This document shows positions 1 to 5,289 of a DNA stretch of 5,289 nucleotides, one piece after another; the stretch's first letter is position 1; the number at the start of each line of letters is the position of its first letter. The DNA comes from Planctomycetota bacterium (lineage in GTDB: Bacteria; Planctomycetota; Planctomycetia; Isosphaerales; Isosphaeraceae): the NCBI GenBank assembly GCA_021807585.1, contig JAKBCQ010000268.1, forward strand, positions 1 to 5,289, read 5' to 3'. The notes under the pieces were generated by a model. That model had not been told where the DNA came from and ran no database searches. It was given only the letters and a program-made list of their open reading frames with translations. The position numbers and the translations under genes are program-made.

Positions 1-345
1 CCATCGAAATATGGCTGGTATATCACGGGAAATTGGGGCGATACGCTCTTCACATCGCTCTATCCGCCCAACGCGTTTCGAAAAATCGGCGTGGTCGCGA
101 TCGACGCGCAAATTCAATCGGCATCGAGCTATCATCCCGGCGGAGTCGACGCGTTGCTCGGCGACGGATCGGTCCGATTCATCAAAGACACCGTACAATC
201 GTGGTCCTTCAGCCCGGTGAGTGGAAGGCCCGCGTCGATGACGATGACTTCGGGAGGATGGTGGCAAGGTGTACCAACCCCGGGAATCTGGCAAGCGCTC
301 GCGACACGTTCCGGAGGAGAAGTCGTCGACGCGGGGTCGTTCTGA
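1..345 (+). CDS. DUF1559 domain-containing protein, C-terminal part (5' end outside window)
   Basis: Open from the first base to a TGA stop; 114 residues are visible and the N-terminus lies to the left. Seen: fragment residues 45-56 read H, nine residues, then DG (HPGGVDALLGDG), followed by SVRFIKDTV. This is the H-X9-DG signature that defines the C-terminal end of DUF1559 proteins. The tail around GIWQALATRSGGEVV is also typical. Family knowledge: DUF1559 proteins usually start with a type IV pilin-like N-terminal methylation motif and one membrane helix, then carry a large domain of unknown function. They are exported or surface-associated and occur in very many copies per planctomycete genome. 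None of the N-terminal features can be checked here. The molecular function is unknown. The stop is 66 nt before the GT87 gene on the same strand with no obvious terminator between, so shared transcription is possible. Family assignment is firm; role is not. Confidence 0.93.
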   Translation, partial: PSKYGWYITGNWGDTLFTSLYPPNAFRKIGVVAIDAQIQSASSYHPGGVDALLGDGSVRFIKDTVQSWSFSPVSGRPASMTMTSGGWWQGVPTPGIWQALATRSGGEVVDAGSF

Positions 346-394
346 TGCGATTCCCGATCGATCGCCACCCAAATCAGTCTTTAATTCTCTCGAC

Positions 395-400
395 TATAAA
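395..400 (+). promoter_or_regulatory. Possible -10 box (TATAAA) for the GT87 gene
   Basis: TATAAA lies in the AT-rich gap after the DUF1559 stop. No recognisable -35 is found 16-18 bp upstream, so support is the -10 match alone. A transcript from here would begin near 407. That gives almost no leader for the ATG at 412 but about 41 nt, including GGAG at 433-436, for the in-frame GTG at 448. Confidence 0.28.
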
Positions 401-411
401 TATCAGCACCG

Positions 412-1764
412 ATGAACCAACGGCGACGGTCAGGAGCGATAGGCCAAGTGGAACGACAAGCGATCAGAACATTTGGAACAATCCGAATCAAAGAATTCGA
501 TCTCAACATCGCCGCGGTTTCGATTCTTTTTTGGACAATCGTGATTCAATCGCATTCGCTCCGTGAGTTGATCCATCCTGAAAGCGATTTCGTTCCCGAT
601 TTCTTTCAGGATTACGCGTCGGCTCGGAATTTAAGAAGCGGATATCCCGTCTACTCCAGCCATATCGTGACGGCGCCGATCTATCTGAACAAATCGCTTG
701 ATCTCACAAGATCGAACGTCTTGTTAAACGCCCATCCGCCGACATCGATTCTTCTCGCCGTTCCGTTCTCGTTTTTACCATTCACCCAAGCCTTTCACGC
801 ATGGAATATGGTTTCATTCATATTAGTTTTATTAAGTCTATTCATAACTTTTCGAGAGTTGAATATCCAATCGACGATCTGGTCGGTTTGTTTCTCGCTA
901 GCGATCTTGATCTTTTGCGGGCCGTTATGGGAGCAGACGCGGCAGGGTCAATTGAACGCGGTTTTACTTTTGGCGATCACGATCGCATGGGCCGCGGATC
1001 GTAGCGAGAATGCGGCGTTCGCTGGGATGATGATCGGGATCGCGGCTTCAATCAAGCTTTTTCCGATTTTTTTTGTCTTCTATTTCGCATGGACGAAAAG
1101 GTATCGCTCGGTCATGTTCGCGGTTTTGATGTTCACCTTATTGACAGGGATCATTTGGATACTTTTCGGAAGTGGTGCGTTTCGTGATTATCTGACGATC
1201 GTTTTGCCCGATTTTCAATGGTTCCGAGTCGGTTGGAATAATTGCTCGTTGGCGGGGTTTTGGAGCAGGCTTTTCGATCCGATTCCGGGCAAAACTCGAT
1301 TATTCTCTCGATCGTCGCCGATTATCCAAAGTCCGCTTCTTTTCCGCTTCTGTTATTCGTTATCGGCGCAAATCTTGGTCGCGATCGTCGCGATTCGGCT
1401 GGGAAGGAATGTCGATCGGCGCACCCGAGATTTGGGATTTGGATTATGCGCGACGACGATGCTTCTGATTAATCCGATATCCTGGGAGCATTCCTTGATC
1501 ATTCTGATCCCGTTCTTCATATTCGTCGGTCGTTCGATCCCCTGGAGATTTGAATTCAAAACCATGATGTTTCTCACGATCTTTTTCCTCTTTATGATGC
1601 GACCACAATTGGTTTGGACGCTGTTCTCGATGGGCGATCGAATCGCATCACCTTTGGAAAATCTGACGATTCTTCCCTATCAATTCTATGCTTTGCTCGG
1701 ATTTTTATCTCTTCAATTGATCCTTCTGAAAACCTCGAGACAATCGATCGATTCGGGGATTTGA
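412..1764 (+). CDS. GT87 (DUF2029)-type polyprenyl-phosphate-sugar membrane glycosyltransferase
   Basis: A 450-residue, strongly hydrophobic protein with roughly 9-11 membrane segments; the first is near residues 31-48 and the last near 425-440. Motifs match the GT87/DUF2029 family of GT-C glycosyltransferases: an acidic first outer loop with DFFQDYASARNLRSGYPVY (63-81), HPP (108-110) ahead of a helix ending PFSFLPF, RQGQLN (177-182), GIAASIKLFP (209-218), NNCSLAGFWSR (276-286) and NPISWEHS (354-361). By analogy with characterised members such as mycobacterial PimE, it would move a mannosyl or similar unit from a polyprenyl-phosphate donor to a lipid or glycan on the outer face of the cytoplasmic membrane. 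Asp63 or Asp67 is the likely catalytic base. Donor and acceptor cannot be told from sequence. Start: ATG 412 lacks a Shine-Dalgarno sequence; GTG 448 (residue 13) has GGAG 11 nt upstream and keeps every motif. The gene is more AT-rich than its neighbours. Family likely; substrate unknown. Confidence 0.85.
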   Translation: MNQRRRSGAIGQVERQAIRTFGTIRIKEFDLNIAAVSILFWTIVIQSHSLRELIHPESDFVPDFFQDYASARNLRSGYPVYSSHIVTAPIYLNKSLDLTRSNVLLNAHPPTSILLAVPFSFLPFTQAFHAWNMVSFILVLLSLFITFRELNIQSTIWSVCFSLAILIFCGPLWEQTRQGQLNAVLLLAITIAWAADRSENAAFAGMMIGIAASIKLFPIFFVFYFAWTKRYRSVMFAVLMFTLLTGIIWILFGSGAFRDYLTIVLPDFQWFRVGWNNCSLAGFWSRLFDPIPGKTRLFSRSSPIIQSPLLFRFCYSLSAQILVAIVAIRLGRNVDRRTRDLGFGLCATTMLLINPISWEHSLIILIPFFIFVGRSIPWRFEFKTMMFLTIFFLFMMRPQLVWTLFSMGDRIASPLENLTILPYQFYALLGFLSLQLILLKTSRQSIDSGI

Positions 1765-1917
1765 TCGATCGCGGACAGCAAGCGTCCACCATCATGGAAT
1801 GACGTTGATTGAGCGTGAAAAATGGCGGAATCTTTAAACGACGATGCCGCGATCTTTCCCGGCCCGAAGCGCGAGCGGGTGCGTTGTTAATCAACCTTGA
1901 AAACTGTCATTGAATTT

Positions 1918-1946
1918 CCCGAACAGGCACTCGCTTGCTCTTCGGG
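1918..1946. terminator. Weak hairpin between convergent genes, possible bidirectional terminator
   Basis: CCCGAA (1918-1923) and TTCGGG (1941-1946) can form a 6-bp stem around a 17-nt loop that may add a short GCA/TGC inner pair. On the plus strand it is followed by CTTGTATTTCCTTT, a mixed T-rich run; on the minus strand by AAATTC, with no T tract. It lies 154 nt after the GT87 stop and 82 nt after the aldo/keto reductase stop, where a shared terminator would be expected. The short stem and long loop make it a weak candidate. The rest of 1765-2027 shows no gene. Confidence 0.25.
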
Positions 1947-2017
1947 CTTGTATTTCCTTTGACGGCTCCTCGGAAAGATGCGCAAACAGCTCGGATATGT
2001 TACGCGGGTAAACACTC

Positions 2018-2029
2018 GAGCGATCGCTC
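2018..2029. repeat. 12-bp perfect palindrome GAGCGATCGCTC at the aldo/keto reductase stop codon
   Basis: A perfect inverted repeat with no loop. It overlaps the TGA stop of the minus-strand reductase (2028-2030) and contains the octamer GCGATCGC (2020-2027). With no loop it is a poor hairpin but a possible protein-binding or methylation site. It may simply be one of the many CGATCG occurrences in this DNA. Confidence 0.45.
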
Positions 2030-2999
2030 ACTGCGACCATTTCGTCGGCGTGCGATCCCACCGGTGCTCGATCAGCTTCTCGAGCAAGCTCGGCGATAAA
2101 CCGGGGGATTCGCTTGCGGCGATGTTCGATTCCACGTGTCGGATCTTTCTCATCCCGGGAATGATCGTCGCAACCCGAGGATCGGCCAAAATCCATTTGA
2201 GCGCGAATTCGGCGGGCGTCATTCCCTGGGGAATCAACGGTTTCAATCGCTCGGCGCGTTCGACGCTCGCCTTCAAATTCTCGGGGACGAAATACGTGTT
2301 CCGCCAATCCCCTTCGGGCCAGCTCGAATCGAGCGTCAAATTCCCCGTCAACGTCCCCTCGTCGAATGGAACCCGCGCGATCACTCCCACGTTGAGCTCG
2401 CGACAGAGCGGCAACAACCGATCCTGAGGCGCCTGATCAAAAATGTTGTAAATCACTTGAACCGTATCGATCAGCCCGGTTTTCAGCGTTTCCAGGCAGT
2501 TCTCGGGCTCCCAGCGATTGACGCTCACCCCCACGGCGCGCACCAGTCCCTCGCTCTTCAAGCGATCGATCGCGGTACGCAGCCGCGTGTCGTGAGCCCA
2601 CGAATCCTCCCAAACGTGAAACTGGATGAGATCGATCGGAACGCGTCCCAGATTCTCAAAACTCTTTTGCACATATTCTTGAATGTGATCAGGAGGAAAA
2701 CAATCGTCGAGCGTGAACTCGCGACGCGACGGCCAGATGAAGTTTTTGGGAGGGATCTTGGTGGCGAGCCGGAGGGTTCGATCGGGAAACGCGCGGACGA
2801 GTTCGCCGAGGAGCCGTTCGCTATGTCCCGCTCCGTAGCCCCACGCGGTGTCGAAGAAATTGCAGCCGAGCTCGACGGCGCGGCCGAGCGACGCGAGCGA
2901 CTCGGCGTCGTCGGATCCCGACCAACCCCCCATCCCCCACATCCCGTAGCCGATCTCGCCGACAGCGAATCCCGTTCGTCCCAACATACGCTGATTCAT
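2028..2999 (-). CDS. Aldo/keto reductase
   Basis: A 323-residue soluble protein of normal length for the aldo/keto reductase (AKR) superfamily, a TIM-barrel fold that uses NADPH to reduce carbonyls or the reverse. The start LGRTGFAVGEIGYGMWGMGG (residues 6-25) is the usual beta-hairpin and first strand. The catalytic tetrad is complete: Asp50 and Tyr55 in FFDTAWGYG, Lys81 in LATKI, and His128 in LIQFHVWEDSW. SEGLVRAVGVS (149-159), QVIYNIFDQ (181-189) and IIPGMRKIRHVESN (279-292, cofactor phosphate-binding loop) complete the pattern. The substrate is not predictable; the family includes sugar, aldehyde and detoxification enzymes. The start is supported by CGGAG at complement 3010-3014, 10 nt ahead of the ATG. 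It lies 162 nt downstream of the Gfo/Idh-like gene on the same strand and converges with the GT87 gene. Nothing appears broken. Confidence 0.95.
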   Translation of the reverse strand: MNQRMLGRTGFAVGEIGYGMWGMGGWSGSDDAESLASLGRAVELGCNFFDTAWGYGAGHSERLLGELVRAFPDRTLRLATKIPPKNFIWPSRREFTLDDCFPPDHIQEYVQKSFENLGRVPIDLIQFHVWEDSWAHDTRLRTAIDRLKSEGLVRAVGVSVNRWEPENCLETLKTGLIDTVQVIYNIFDQAPQDRLLPLCRELNVGVIARVPFDEGTLTGNLTLDSSWPEGDWRNTYFVPENLKASVERAERLKPLIPQGMTPAEFALKWILADPRVATIIPGMRKIRHVESNIAASESPGLSPSLLEKLIEHRWDRTPTKWSQ

Positions 3000-3044
3000 T
3001 AATGCAATACTCCGAATAAAAACCGACGCGACGAAAACGGATCG

Positions 3045-3073
3045 ATTCTAGCCGATCGAAGGCGGTCTCGCAC
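3045..3073 (-). promoter_or_regulatory. Possible promoter of the aldo/keto reductase gene
   Basis: On the minus strand, TAGAAT (complement 3045-3050) matches the -10 consensus at 5 of 6 positions. GTGCGA (complement 3068-3073) sits 17 bp upstream and matches the -35 consensus at only 3 of 6. Transcription would start near 3038, giving a leader of about 38 nt that includes the CGGAG ribosome binding site. The geometry is sensible but the -35 is weak. The rest of 3000-3161 holds no gene or clear terminator for the upstream gene. Confidence 0.35.
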
Positions 3074-3161
3074 CGGTCGCGACGGCCGTCATTCGTTAAC
3101 ATCGCGTGGAAACGCGAAAATCAAGCGGTTATACGCACTCTCATTGAGGAATCGCCGCGAA

Positions 3162-4406
3162 TCAATTCGTCTCGCTCTCCGCGTTGGAATCGTTCCGCGG
3201 CGAGCGGGCGAGGAATCGAAGCAATTGGAACAGTAAAAAGATGATCAGAACCGGGGGTATCGCGTAGGCGATCACGAGCGTGCCGTTGAATCCGAGCGCG
3301 GGACCCGCGAGCGCGACGGGCAACGCCAGCATCGCCAAAAGTAAAAGCCCGCACCCCGTCGAGGTCATCACCGCCTTAAAGCTTCCAAGTTCGCTCACTT
3401 CATCATAATGAAGTTCGATCATTCGATTTTTCTCGACGCTCCGCGCGACCGCGTCGGTCAGTTCGGAGGCTCGAGTTCCGTCGAGCAGGCTCGGCGCCGC
3501 GCCGAGCTTCGCGTCGGTCGCATCGTGCGCCGGATTCGATTCGGCGTCGGTTGATCCGACAGGAATCCGCGGCGTTGAACCGCCCCGCGAGGTCGCGGCC
3601 TCGAACGCCGTCAACAGCGCCTCTTTGGGATCCCATGCGGGATAATCCTCGACGATCGCCTCGACTCCGTTCCGATCACGACTCGTCAATCGACCCGAGG
3701 CGACTTGTTCGGGATCGAATTCCAACGTAAGAACATCGTTTTGTGAGTTTATGATGCTAAGCCGGACAGGACGATCGACGCCGCGGGAGAGGCGGATTTC
3801 GCCGCGGAGATCGGCGCCGCCGCGGAGCTGAACGATCAGGTTCTCGATCGGTCCTCCGGTCGCGGGATCCGCCGAGGCGAGTACGGTTTCAACCTCTTTG
3901 CCCGTTAATAATCGGATCAAATCGACGAGTCTCGAGAAGCGAAGTCGAAGCAGATCGCCGTGTTCATAACTTGCTTCAAGCAGGATCGACACGGGTTTGG
4001 GAGTCGCTCGCAATCGAGCGTGCGCGAGAGCGTTTTGGAGGGCGCGGACTCCCGGGTGGAGTCGACCCGCCAGATCGGGGACGACGACGGCGCCGGTTTC
4101 TTGGCGACTGAGAGCGACCTGGTAATACGGGTCGGGAATGTCGGCGGGGGGATGGAGAACGATCGCCGAGACGCCGACCGCGGCGAGTCGACGGAGCCCC
4201 TCGGTACGAAGCTCGGAATCGCCGCCGACGATCGCCGCGTCGACCCCCTCGACCGCCAACGCCTCTTCGATATCGCGCGCTCCCGGCAAGCGCTCAAAGC
4301 CGCCGAGCCCCGGATGCGCAGCGACCACGCGATGATCGCGATCGCTTTCAATCACGTCGGCCCAGTCGCGCTCGTCGGCGCCCGATCCAAGAATTAAAAA
4401 GTTCAT
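3162..4406 (-). CDS. Gfo/Idh/MocA-like oxidoreductase-fold protein with C-terminal membrane hairpin, probably non-catalytic
   Basis: 414 residues. The N-terminus (1-110) looks like a decayed Rossmann domain: strand NFLILGSGA, then GVDAAIVGGDSELR (54-67), the position of the family's 'vDaV.v.tp' strand. Next comes GVSAIVLHPPADI (78-90), where active members have G-x5-EKP. Here the EKP lysine is His85 and the glutamate is Leu84. Residues 120-270 resemble the C-terminal alpha/beta domain, with SRLVDLIRLLTGKEV (158-172) aligned to the usual 'HliDlarwLlGe'; the His position is Arg159 while Asp162 remains. A linker rich in Ser, Ala, Asp and Gly (about 273-310) leads to IELHYDEVSELGSFKAVMTSTGC (330-352, conserved-looking). 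Two membrane helices follow (about 352-371 and 376-398), then a polar tail. I infer a membrane-tethered protein with an altered or lost dehydrogenase site. Start ATG 4406 has no Shine-Dalgarno sequence. Fold call is good; function unknown. Confidence 0.8.
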   Translation of the reverse strand: MNFLILGSGADERDWADVIESDRDHRVVAAHPGLGGFERLPGARDIEEALAVEGVDAAIVGGDSELRTEGLRRLAAVGVSAIVLHPPADIPDPYYQVALSRQETGAVVVPDLAGRLHPGVRALQNALAHARLRATPKPVSILLEASYEHGDLLRLRFSRLVDLIRLLTGKEVETVLASADPATGGPIENLIVQLRGGADLRGEIRLSRGVDRPVRLSIINSQNDVLTLEFDPEQVASGRLTSRDRNGVEAIVEDYPAWDPKEALLTAFEAATSRGGSTPRIPVGSTDAESNPAHDATDAKLGAAPSLLDGTRASELTDAVARSVEKNRMIELHYDEVSELGSFKAVMTSTGCGLLLLAMLALPVALAGPALGFNGTLVIAYAIPPVLIIFLLFQLLRFLARSPRNDSNAESETN

Positions 4407-4412
4407 GTTATT

Positions 4413-4418
4413 GTTATA
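4413..4418 (-). promoter_or_regulatory. Possible -10 box (TATAAC) directly upstream of the Gfo/Idh-like gene
   Basis: TATAAC on the minus strand ends 6 nt before the ATG at 4406, with no convincing -35 about 17 bp further upstream. If used, the transcript would have essentially no leader, which would fit the lack of a Shine-Dalgarno sequence. It is a single-box match in an AT-rich spot. Confidence 0.22.
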
Positions 4419-4485
4419 CTACCATTCTTTATGGGAGTTGCGATCGGTACTTAGCGCGGTTTCGTGCAACGGTCGCGATGCGTTT

Positions 4486-4515
4486 ATTCATCATGATTCA
4501 TCATGATTCATTATG
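4486..4515 (+). repeat. Three tandem 10-bp repeats, ATTCATCATG x2 then ATTCATTATG
   Basis: Three head-to-tail copies of a 10-bp unit, the third differing by one base. Each junction holds the small palindrome TCATGA or a close variant. The array lies in the 220-bp divergent region, 31 bp upstream of the ribF -35 box, roughly -97 to -68 relative to the inferred start of transcription. A 10-bp period places each copy on nearly the same face of the helix, a layout suited to cooperative regulator binding. Function is inferred; the repeat itself is directly visible. Confidence 0.7.
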
Positions 4516-4546
4516 TGCGGGATCAACCCCTTTGTCTTCGCCGGGA

Positions 4547-4576
4547 TTGACCGGGTTCACGCCGACCGGAGATAAT
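4547..4576 (+). promoter_or_regulatory. Sigma-70-type promoter for ribF
   Basis: TTGACC (4547-4552, 5 of 6 to TTGACA) is followed after 18 bp by GATAAT (4571-4576, 5 of 6 to TATAAT). This is the best promoter match in the window. Transcription would start near 4583, giving a leader of about 44 nt that contains the GAGGGA ribosome binding site before the GTG start. Such a leader is too short for an FMN riboswitch, the usual control element of flavin genes. Confidence 0.6.
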
Positions 4577-4611
4577 ACGTTTTTGATCCGCGGGTCTCCA
4601 GTGTTTACGAC

Positions 4612-4617
4612 GAGGGA
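4612..4617 (+). promoter_or_regulatory. Ribosome binding site GAGGGA that fixes the ribF start
   Basis: GAGGGA lies 9 nt before GTG 4627 and 12 nt before TTG 4630. The reading frame is closed by TAA at 4573-4575, and no ATG lies between that stop and the conserved nucleotidyltransferase motif, so this site favours GTG 4627 as the start. Confidence 0.6.
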
Positions 4618-4626
4618 CGGGCGCCG

Positions 4627-5289
4627 GTGTTGTCGCTTGACGGTTTCGCTCCGATCCCCTCGCCGCTGCGCCGTGCGTACATTGCGATCGGTAATTTCGA
4701 CGGCGTGCATGCGGGACATCGCCGACTTGTCGATGAAATCATACGTCGCGCCCGAATCTCGTCGCGCCGGGCGGTGATCGTGACCTTCAACCCTCATCCC
4801 GCTGCGGTGCTGCGCCCCGAACTCGCTCCCACTCCTTTATTATGGACCGAGCGAAAGGTTGAGCTGCTCCAATCGGCGGGGGTCGACGAAGTCGCGATCT
4901 TTCAAACGGGGAATTGGCTGCTCGATCTTTCGCCGCGCGAGTTTTTCGATCGCGTGATTCATCAACAATTCCACGCTTCTGGAATTGTAGAAGGTCCTGA
5001 TTTTCGTTTCGGCCGGGGGAGGGAGGGGAACACGGGCGTGCTTTGGGCGTGGTGCGGCGAAGCGGGGATCGACTTCGCGGTCGTCGAGCCGATCGAGATC
5101 GACGGAGTCGTCGTTTCGTCGTCGGCGATCCGCGCTCTCATTCACGAAGGAAACGTCGCCGCGGCGGCGCGGCTGCTGGGAAGGCCTCATCGGATAAGGG
5201 GCGAGGTCGTTCGAGGCGCGGGGCGGGGCGCGGGGCTCGGCTTCCCGAGCGCGAATCTCGCCAAAATCGACGTTCTTATCCCTTCCAAC
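4627..5289 (+). CDS. ribF: Bifunctional riboflavin kinase/FAD synthetase RibF, N-terminal part (3' end outside window)
   Basis: 221 residues are visible of a family usually about 300-320 long. RibF makes FMN from riboflavin and ATP, then FAD from FMN and ATP, in the cytoplasm. The N-terminal FAD synthetase (nucleotidyltransferase) domain shows AIGNFDGVHAGH (20-31), the HxGH-type ATP site; FNPHP (54-58); EGPDFRFGRGREGNTG (122-137); and VSSSAIR (163-169), the family's 'SSTRIR' element. LLGRPHRIRGEVVRGAGRG (183-201) opens the flavokinase domain, and GFPSAN (205-210) is its GFPTAN Mg-ATP motif with Thr changed to Ser. Only the first 30 or so flavokinase residues are in view. The start is GTG: the frame has a stop at 4573-4575, no ATG upstream of the motif, and GAGGGA 9 nt before the GTG. 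The gene has its own promoter and diverges from the Gfo/Idh-like gene. Identity is secure; the exact start is likely. Confidence 0.95.
   Translation, partial: MLSLDGFAPIPSPLRRAYIAIGNFDGVHAGHRRLVDEIIRRARISSRRAVIVTFNPHPAAVLRPELAPTPLLWTERKVELLQSAGVDEVAIFQTGNWLLDLSPREFFDRVIHQQFHASGIVEGPDFRFGRGREGNTGVLWAWCGEAGIDFAVVEPIEIDGVVVSSSAIRALIHEGNVAAAARLLGRPHRIRGEVVRGAGRGAGLGFPSANLAKIDVLIPSN

Noticed and set aside
33..566. Plus-strand frame of 177 codons over the DUF1559 end and the GT87 start
   Set aside because: It overlaps two well-supported genes in another frame, and the translation is Arg-rich and motif-free.
1822..1890. 22-codon ATG frame in the GT87/reductase gap (starting MAESLNDD)
   Set aside because: Very short, no clear ribosome binding site at proper spacing, and no way to show coding; could be chance.
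2020..2027. HIP1 octamer GCGATCGC as evidence for a cyanobacterium
   Set aside because: Only two octamers are present, and the DUF1559 H-X9-DG protein and the Gfo/Idh-like membrane protein point to a planctomycete. The excess is in the CGATCG core rather than the octamer.
1765..2027. Small RNA or tRNA in the convergent intergenic region
   Set aside because: No cloverleaf, no conserved RNA motif and only one weak 6-bp stem.
2136..3002. Long plus-strand reading frame (288 codons) opposite the aldo/keto reductase
   Set aside because: It is antisense to a gene with a complete catalytic tetrad, and its translation is Arg/Pro-rich with no recognisable domain: a GC-rich shadow.
4407..4626. FMN riboswitch upstream of ribF
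   Set aside because: None of the conserved RFN-element blocks is recognisable, and the promoter at 4547-4576 leaves a leader of only about 44 nt.
4478..4777. ATG frame of 99 codons across the divergent region and the ribF start
   Set aside because: It overlaps the ribF nucleotidyltransferase motif in a different frame, runs through the promoter and repeat, and shows no family features.

Overview
The window looks like a piece of a planctomycete (phylum Planctomycetota) chromosome. The strongest sign is the C-terminal end of a DUF1559 protein with the exact H-X9-DG signature and a typical tail; this family is massively expanded in Planctomycetes. The Gfo/Idh/MocA-like protein with a C-terminal membrane hairpin, the mostly GC-rich coding sequence and the loose gene spacing also fit. 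I cannot assign an order or genus from the sequence alone.

Layout, left to right. (1) 1-345, plus strand: C-terminal 114 residues of a DUF1559 protein. (2) 412-1764, plus: a multi-pass membrane protein of the GT87/DUF2029 glycosyltransferase type, noticeably more AT-rich than the rest. (3) 1765-2027: a convergent intergenic stretch with one weak hairpin and a 12-bp palindrome. (4) 2028-2999, minus: an aldo/keto reductase with a complete catalytic tetrad. (5) 3000-3161: the leader of that gene, with a Shine-Dalgarno sequence and a -10-like box. (6) 3162-4406, minus: a Gfo/Idh/MocA-like protein whose usual catalytic Lys and His positions are changed and which ends in two membrane segments. (7) 4407-4626: a divergent control region with three 10-bp tandem repeats and a good sigma-70-type promoter facing right. 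(8) 4627-5289, plus: the N-terminal 221 residues of RibF, the bifunctional riboflavin kinase/FAD synthetase. It starts at GTG and runs off the window.

How the genes relate: there is no clear multi-gene pathway. The two minus-strand genes are both of NAD(P)-oxidoreductase ancestry and could be co-transcribed, but the 162-nt gap and the separate leader of the aldo/keto reductase argue for at least partly independent expression. ribF is a housekeeping cofactor gene with its own promoter. The DUF1559 and GT87 genes are in tandem, 66 nt apart, with no terminator visible between them.

I see no RNA gene, CRISPR array, insertion sequence, phage gene or defence system, and no clear new multi-gene system. 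The points most worth a second look are the probably non-catalytic, membrane-anchored Gfo/Idh-like protein, the strong excess of the hexamer CGATCG (27 sites counted by eye), and the helically phased 10-bp repeat upstream of the ribF promoter.
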